Shown here: positions 1 through 4,115 of the stretch, one piece after another | Layout: each line of letters starts with the position of its first letter | Numbering within the stretch: the first letter of the stretch is position 1 | Assembly (NCBI GenBank): GCA_018224415.1 | Contig: JAGTUZ010000142.1 | Coordinates: 1 to 6,639 of the forward strand | Direction: 5' to 3' | DNA from: Bacteroidota bacterium | GTDB taxonomy: Bacteria > Bacteroidota > Ignavibacteria > SZUA-365 | DNA length: 6,639 nt | Notes under the pieces: model-generated | Database searches by the model: none | What the model saw: only the letters and a program-made list of their open reading frames with translations | What the model was told of the DNA's origin: nothing | Position numbers and translations under genes: made by a program

Positions 1-13
1 CAGGCATTTTTAC

Positions 14-19
14 AGGAAG
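14..19 (+). promoter_or_regulatory. Ribosome binding site of the DUF438 gene
   Basis: AGGAAG lies six bases before the ATG at 26, a good Shine-Dalgarno match at normal spacing, and supports that start. The promoter must lie upstream of the window, because only 25 bases precede the gene. Confidence 0.75.
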
Positions 20-25
20 ACATTC

Positions 26-1621
26 ATGAGCGAACTCATCAACAACTCGGAGCGGCGCAAGGAGCTGCTCAAGCACATGATCCGCGAACTGCACGGGGGC
101 AGCGCACCCGAGCAGGTGAAGGCGCGGCTCGCCGAGCTTCTCGGCGGCATTCCCTACGGGGAGGTGGTGGAGGTTGAGCAGGAGCTGATTGCCGAAGGCA
201 TTTCCCAGGCGGAGATTCAGGAATTCTGCGACATTCACACGGCGGTGCTCGATGGACAGATCGACCACAGCATGGCGAAGCTTGTGCCGCCCGGACATCC
301 GGTCGACACGTTCACGAAGGAAAACGAGGCACTCGCGGCAGTCACAGGTCGCGTCATGGCGCTGGTCGAACGCCTCGAGAGCCTGCCGGCCGGGGATGTG
401 CCGCAACGTGTGCTCGAATTGCGCGCGATGTTCAACGAACTCGGAGACGTGGACAAGCATTACCGGCGGAAGGAGAACCTGCTGTTTCCGTATCTCGAAC
501 AACGCGACATTACGGGTCCGCCCACGGTCATGTGGGGCAAGCATGACCAGATCCGCGAGGCGCTCAAGGCCGCGCGCGAGGCGCTCGCGGTGGCGGCCGA
601 TGCGACGCCCGGCGAACTCGCCGCGGTATCGGCGAAGCTGCTCGTCCCTGCCGTGCGCGGCGTCGACGACATGATCATGAAAGAAGAGCAGATCCTCCTT
701 CCCATGTGCATGGACACGCTCACCGATCTCGAATGGTACGAGATCCACCGCCAGACGCAGGAAATCGGCTTCTGCCTGTACGACCCGCAGGTGGAGTGGG
801 CACCGCGGAACATCGATGTCCCGCCTGCCGCCGAGGTACAGGGCGATGGGGTGCGCATGCCGAGTGGCATGCTTTCCCCGGCGGAACTGACATCCATTCT
901 CAACACCGTGCCGTTTGATCTCACCTTCGTCGACGCACACGACAAGGTGAAGTACTTTACCCAGGGCACCGAACGCATCTTCGACCGCAACCGCGCCATT
1001 CTCGGACGCGACGTGCGCCTGTGCCATCCGCCCTCGAGCGTGAACATCGTTGACCAGATCATCGAGGATTTCCGGAGCGGCCGCGAACACAGCGCGCCGT
1101 TCTGGATACAGATGCACGGGAAATTCATCCACATCGAATACTTCGCCGTGCGGGATCCGCAAGGGAAGTACCTCGGCACGCTCGAAGTCTCGCAGGACCT
1201 GACCGCCAAGCGGGCGCTCGACGGGGAACAGCGACTGCTTTCGTATGGCGGGACACCGGCGGCCGATACGGCTCCGGGTGGGCCTCCAACGGCAGCACCC
1301 GGGACACATGCCCGCGTCGCCCCGGGCGATCCGCCTCCTCCTGGACACGAGCCTCCGACCGCGCGCGAAACGCGTCCCGACTGGGCCTCGGACGCGGCCA
1401 TCGCACAGCGAGTGGACGCGACGGCACTGCTCGACCAGGGCGCCAATCCGCTGACTGCTGTCATCGACACGCTGGCACGCATGGCGGGGGGAGATGTGCT
1501 GCGCATGCAGGCACCGTTCTATCCCGCGCCGATGGTCGACGCCCTTCGCTCGCAGGGACACGGCGTCTGGGGCGAGGAACTCCCCGGCGCCTGGGCGCTC
1601 TGGGTGCGGAAAATGCAATGA
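26..1621 (+). CDS. DUF438 / hemerythrin-like / PAS / DUF2249-like protein
   Basis: Cytoplasmic four-part protein of 531 residues with no signal peptide or membrane segment. Residues about 10-75 resemble DUF438. About 80-235 is a hemerythrin-like HHE helical bundle, with H145 in HYRRKENLLFPYLE, H173 in MWGKHDQIR, and E220/E221 before ILLPM. About 282-395 is a PAS domain of the PAS_10 type, with CHPPSSVNIVDQI, GKFIHIEYFAVRD and YLGTLEVSQDLT. A Pro/Ala/Gly-rich linker (about 405-455) leads to a DUF2249-like TusA-fold tail (about 462-528, with QAPFYPAPMVDAL). The DUF438-hemerythrin-PAS core is a known bacterial arrangement, usually in anaerobes or facultative anaerobes. Its exact role is not settled; a di-iron or heme-linked sensor of O2, NO or redox state is a reasonable inference. 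At H145 the residue at +4, where classical hemerythrins have a bridging Glu, is Lys149, and Glu150 follows at +5. I believe RKE here is common in DUF438 proteins, but this is from memory. The gene ends in TGA just before a hairpin-rich gap and is probably not co-transcribed with the secreted proteins downstream. Domain calls are firm for the core and moderate for the tail. Confidence 0.93.
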   Translation: MSELINNSERRKELLKHMIRELHGGSAPEQVKARLAELLGGIPYGEVVEVEQELIAEGISQAEIQEFCDIHTAVLDGQIDHSMAKLVPPGHPVDTFTKENEALAAVTGRVMALVERLESLPAGDVPQRVLELRAMFNELGDVDKHYRRKENLLFPYLEQRDITGPPTVMWGKHDQIREALKAAREALAVAADATPGELAAVSAKLLVPAVRGVDDMIMKEEQILLPMCMDTLTDLEWYEIHRQTQEIGFCLYDPQVEWAPRNIDVPPAAEVQGDGVRMPSGMLSPAELTSILNTVPFDLTFVDAHDKVKYFTQGTERIFDRNRAILGRDVRLCHPPSSVNIVDQIIEDFRSGREHSAPFWIQMHGKFIHIEYFAVRDPQGKYLGTLEVSQDLTAKRALDGEQRLLSYGGTPAADTAPGGPPTAAPGTHARVAPGDPPPPGHEPPTARETRPDWASDAAIAQRVDATALLDQGANPLTAVIDTLARMAGGDVLRMQAPFYPAPMVDALRSQGHGVWGEELPGAWALWVRKMQ

Positions 1622-1627
1622 TCGTGT

Positions 1628-1649
1628 AGGCGCGGTTCGCGAGCCGCCT
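1628..1649. repeat. REP-like imperfect palindrome, copy 1
   Basis: The core 1632-1647 (GCGGTTCGCGAGCCGC) folds as a seven-pair hairpin with one G-U pair and a two-base tip. AGG and CCT at the outer edges can extend pairing if a base is bulged. It begins seven bases after the stop codon of the DUF438 gene. It shares the GCGGTTC...GAxCCGCC core with the palindrome at 1675-1700, so the two look like members of one intergenic repeat family. Being in the gap and not coding fits REP-like elements. Confidence 0.55.
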
Positions 1650-1674
1650 GGACATGCCCATCGATAGCACCATG

Positions 1675-1700
1675 GAGGGGCGGTTCTCGAACCGCCCCTC
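1675..1700. terminator. Perfect palindrome: likely terminator and REP-like copy 2
   Basis: Arms GAGGGGCGGTT and AACCGCCCCTC pair perfectly over 11 bp (eight of them G-C), and the four-base centre CTCG can add one more pair. On the + strand it is followed by TTGCATCTTT, a T-rich but broken tail, so it may act as a Rho-independent terminator for the DUF438 gene, though not a textbook one. It has the same core as copy 1, 25 bases upstream, so a REP-like mobile or structural repeat is the alternative; both may be true. No gene reads into it from the right inside this window. Confidence 0.6.
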
Positions 1701-1762
1701 TTGCATCTTTCGTGAGAAAAGCAGACTATATGGTATTAGATGGTATCACCCGGGGGTTTGCC

Positions 1763-4012
1763 ATGGCGAATCGATTTACCGTAACGCTCCGTATCGTCGT
1801 GCTTTTCGGTCTTGTACTTCTCCCGTTGCTCCCTGCCGATCTCGCGGCGCAGGCAACGCTGGATTTCCGGCGCGTCGAAGTGCGCTGGCCGGAAGTGGAC
1901 TTGGTGTTCGTCACGCGCTGCAACGACACCGTCGCGTTCCCTGCCGACAAGGCCGATGTGCATGTGCTCGACAACGGCGTTCCACGCGCCGTCACCGCGC
2001 TGCGGACCGTCGGCGACGAGACCGTCGCGACCATTTCGGGCCAATGCCCGAACGGGGGCGCGAACCGCGTGCAGCTTGCGGTGACGCTCGCCTGCGGCAC
2101 CACCGCGGCGTCGAGCCTGACCTATTCCCCTCCGTATGATCCCATGGCCTTCCGCACGCTGCGCATCGTGCCGGGCGGCGACATCCTTCCCGCCGGCCGG
2201 CAGGGACGCATCCCCGTGCGGTTGCTCGATGCCGCGGGAGGACCCAACATGAAGCAGTACACGGTGCGCATTGCCATCGATACGACCATCGCCAGGCCGA
2301 TCGGCGTCTCGGCGCCCGCGGGCACGCTGCTCGAGGCGAATCCCCCGTCGTACTCGGCGGCGCCGCTCCGGGAGATCACCTTCGACTTCCCCGCGCCCGG
2401 ACGGGCAAACGACACGGGTCTGCTCTTCTATATTGATGTCGACGTGCCGTGGAGGGCGGATTCCGCCTGCACGCAGCTGCAGCTTCTGCCGCGCGGGGGT
2501 GTGGAAGACGGCATGAACTGCACGCGCCTGGCCTTCGAGAATGTGACGCTGTGCGCGAAGCCACCCGCGCCCCGCCTGGTCTGCGACGGCGGCGCCGGAC
2601 CCGACACGCTGCGCTGGAACGCCGCGGCAGGTACATACTATCCAGATCCGTACATCTTCAAACCCGTGCTGCGCAACGTCGGCACCGACGAGGCCCGCAC
2701 GCCGGTGTTCCGCCTGCAGTGGAACCCGGACGATCTCGTCTTGCGTCCCGGTTTTCGTGACACGGTGGTCGGTCGTCCGTCGCGCGTTCCCCCCGGTGCC
2801 ACCTGTGACGCCGAATGGCGCTTCGACGTGCCGGAAAAAGCCGCCTCTTCTCACGTCACGCGCGTCACGGCGGTGGTGGAGTATCCCGGCGGAGAAACCG
2901 TCATCTGCGCGCGCGACGTCGTTTTGCTGCGCGACCCCTTCGCCGTCCTCGGCTGCAGCGCCCAGGCCGCGTCGGTGGCGTGGAACGATGTGCTGAACCG
3001 ATACGTGCCGATGCCGCTTCCACTCACCGTCGCCGTGCAGAACACCGGGGACGCAACAACGGACACGGTGTTTGTCGAGGCCCTGCTCCCCGACGGCCTG
3101 GCCTTTGCCCGGGGCGACGCCGCGGTCAAGACCCTCACCCCTGCCGTGCTTTCGCCCTTCTCCGGTGGCAACGCGGAGTGGAACCTCACGCACGGACGCA
3201 CCGAGGAGGAGAAGTCCTACGAAGTAATCATTCGTTGCTGGACATCCGCGATTCCCGCAACCGAGTGTCGCGCGACGGTCACCATTCCCGCCGCCGCGCC
3301 CGGACCCTTTGCCTACACCCTGACCGCCTCCGGAGCCACGATGTTCTGCGAGGGGGATTCGGTGATTCTCGATGGAGGGGACAGTTTTGTCTCCTGGCTG
3401 TGGTCCACCGGCGACACCGTGCGGACGCTGTCCGTCACCACTTCGGGCCTGTACTGGTGCGAAGTGCGCGATGCCGCGGGGCGCACGGGACGCAGCGACA
3501 CGATCGCCGTCACCGTCTGGCCGCTGCCGTCCGCGCCGTCCATCACCCGCGATGGCGACGTCCTTCGCGCGACAGGCGCGGCGTCACTGCGCCGCCAGTG
3601 GTATCGCGACGGCTGGCCGATGGCAGGAGAAACCACCGACACCCTGCGGCTCTTCGACACGGGAAGCTACACGCTCCATGTGTTCAGCGAACAGGATTGC
3701 GAATCCGTCTCGAAGCCCTTCGACGTCACGGTGCTCGCCGTTGGCGATGTCGGAGCGGCGACGTTCCTGCTGCGCAGCTGGCCGGAACCGACGGCGGGAC
3801 AGATCACCATCGAGGCGGTCATTCCTCCGGGACGGCATGTCACGCTCAGGTTGACCGACATTCTCGGCCGCGGCGAACTGCTGTATGACGGCGTCCCGGC
3901 AGGTGGCCGGATCGTGCTGCCGCTTTCGCTGTCGGGCCGTGCCGCCGGCATCTGGCTGCTGACACTCTCGGGCGCGGGCGAACGCATCACGCGCCGCATC
4001 ACGCGCCTGTAA
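1763..4012 (+). CDS. Secreted modular protein with T9SS sorting domain (VWA-less paralogue)
   Basis: From the ATG at 1763 the product is 749 residues. This start puts a clean signal peptide at the N-terminus: MANR, then a hydrophobic run (about 7-23), then DLAA before Q30. A GTG at 1712 and an ATG at 1730 are in frame but add a charged stretch before the signal peptide. Only a weak G-run (1752-1756) serves as RBS. Mature parts in order: an N-terminal block (31-120) shared with the next gene; a beta-rich cohesin-like region (about 131-263, moderate confidence); two Cys-bracketed modules (274-388, 398-509); an Ig/PKD-like domain (about 515-586, FCEGDSVIL, WLWSTGDTVRTLSV, SGLYWCEV); a second Ig-like domain (about 587-658, RQWYRDGWPM, GSYTLHV); and a T9SS-type sorting domain (about 667-749). 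It is probably exported by Sec and then by T9SS to the surface or medium. No catalytic motif was seen, so a structural or adhesive role is inferred. The next gene follows after 103 bases on the same strand and is a larger paralogue. The last residues contain a duplicated RITR. Confidence 0.92.
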   Translation: MANRFTVTLRIVVLFGLVLLPLLPADLAAQATLDFRRVEVRWPEVDLVFVTRCNDTVAFPADKADVHVLDNGVPRAVTALRTVGDETVATISGQCPNGGANRVQLAVTLACGTTAASSLTYSPPYDPMAFRTLRIVPGGDILPAGRQGRIPVRLLDAAGGPNMKQYTVRIAIDTTIARPIGVSAPAGTLLEANPPSYSAAPLREITFDFPAPGRANDTGLLFYIDVDVPWRADSACTQLQLLPRGGVEDGMNCTRLAFENVTLCAKPPAPRLVCDGGAGPDTLRWNAAAGTYYPDPYIFKPVLRNVGTDEARTPVFRLQWNPDDLVLRPGFRDTVVGRPSRVPPGATCDAEWRFDVPEKAASSHVTRVTAVVEYPGGETVICARDVVLLRDPFAVLGCSAQAASVAWNDVLNRYVPMPLPLTVAVQNTGDATTDTVFVEALLPDGLAFARGDAAVKTLTPAVLSPFSGGNAEWNLTHGRTEEEKSYEVIIRCWTSAIPATECRATVTIPAAAPGPFAYTLTASGATMFCEGDSVILDGGDSFVSWLWSTGDTVRTLSVTTSGLYWCEVRDAAGRTGRSDTIAVTVWPLPSAPSITRDGDVLRATGAASLRRQWYRDGWPMAGETTDTLRLFDTGSYTLHVFSEQDCESVSKPFDVTVLAVGDVGAATFLLRSWPEPTAGQITIEAVIPPGRHVTLRLTDILGRGELLYDGVPAGGRIVLPLSLSGRAAGIWLLTLSGAGERITRRITRL
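2582..3289 (+). repeat. Two Cys-bracketed tandem modules within the first secreted protein
   Basis: Protein-level repeats covering residues 274-388 and 398-509. Each opens with Cys, then W-N and a Y-x-P-x-P motif (YYPDP, YVPMP), an N-x-G turn (NVGT, NTGD), a P-G or P-D-G turn, an E-W-x strand, and a closing Cys 108 or 104 residues after the first. The second ends in TVTIPAA. The pattern suggests a beta-sandwich of the CARDB/DUF11-like type held by a disulfide, but sequence divergence is high and the fold is inferred. The same modules recur in the next gene. Confidence 0.7.
3761..4009 (+). other. T9SS type A-like C-terminal sorting domain
   Basis: Residues about 667-749. The order WPEPTAGQITIE, then HVTLRLTDILGR, then AGIWLLTLSGAG and a basic end (RITRRITRL) matches the usual T9SS sorting-domain pattern (YPNPxxGxxxI, DxxGR, GxYxLxL, K/R near the end). 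It targets proteins across the outer membrane and is normally cleaved after export. It is somewhat divergent: WPEP replaces YPNP and W replaces Y. This domain is the best evidence for the phylum. Confidence 0.85.
3983..4006 (+). repeat. Perfect 12-bp tandem duplication at the C-terminus
   Basis: CGCATCACGCGC occurs twice back to back and encodes RITR-RITR just before the final Leu. The bases are identical, not just the residues, which points to a recent slip or duplication in the last codons of the sorting domain. Confidence 0.85.
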
Positions 4013-4077
4013 CATATCGGATACTGTCGTGTTCATCTTATTGCCTTGAATCACACATGAACGGGTCGCCGAGTGCG

Positions 4078-4097
4078 TCCCACCCCGCAGGGGGGGA
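4078..4097 (+). promoter_or_regulatory. G/C-rich hairpin in the leader of the VWA gene
   Basis: TCCC-A-CCCC pairs with GGGGGGG-A around a three-base tip (GCA), giving eight pairs with one bulged A (4082). It ends eight bases before the RBS. No T-run follows, so it is not a normal terminator for the gene upstream. It may protect the mRNA end or tune translation; this is inference, and part of the pairing could be chance in a G-rich run. Confidence 0.35.
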
Positions 4098-4104
4098 GAA
4101 ACAG

Positions 4105-4110
4105 AAGGAG
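4105..4110 (+). promoter_or_regulatory. Strong ribosome binding site of the VWA gene
   Basis: AAGGAG, within AGAAGGAG, lies five bases before the ATG at 4116 and fixes that start. It is the strongest Shine-Dalgarno sequence of the three genes and predicts good translation. Confidence 0.85.
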
Positions 4111-4115
4111 ATACC

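Noticed and set aside
460..1506. Minus-strand open frame of 348 codons
   Set aside because: It mirrors the DUF438 gene, whose domains are clear, and has a Ser/Arg-rich low-complexity translation with no family features.
1701..1750. Promoter for the first secreted protein (TTGCAT and TATATG or TATTAG)
   Set aside because: The stretch is locally AT-rich and a promoter here is plausible, but TTGCAT to TATATG is 20 bases apart and no Bacteroidota-type TAnnTTTG is present, so no site can be named.
1712..1762. Upstream GTG (1712) or ATG (1730) as start of the first secreted protein
   Set aside because: Both add residues before a normal signal peptide, lack a good RBS, and the GTG lies only 11 bases after the hairpin. 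The ATG at 1763 gives a standard signal peptide.
1736..3193. Long minus-strand open frame of 485 codons
   Set aside because: It lies wholly opposite the secreted protein gene, is rich in Arg/Gly/His as expected of a high-GC shadow frame, and has no recognisable motif.
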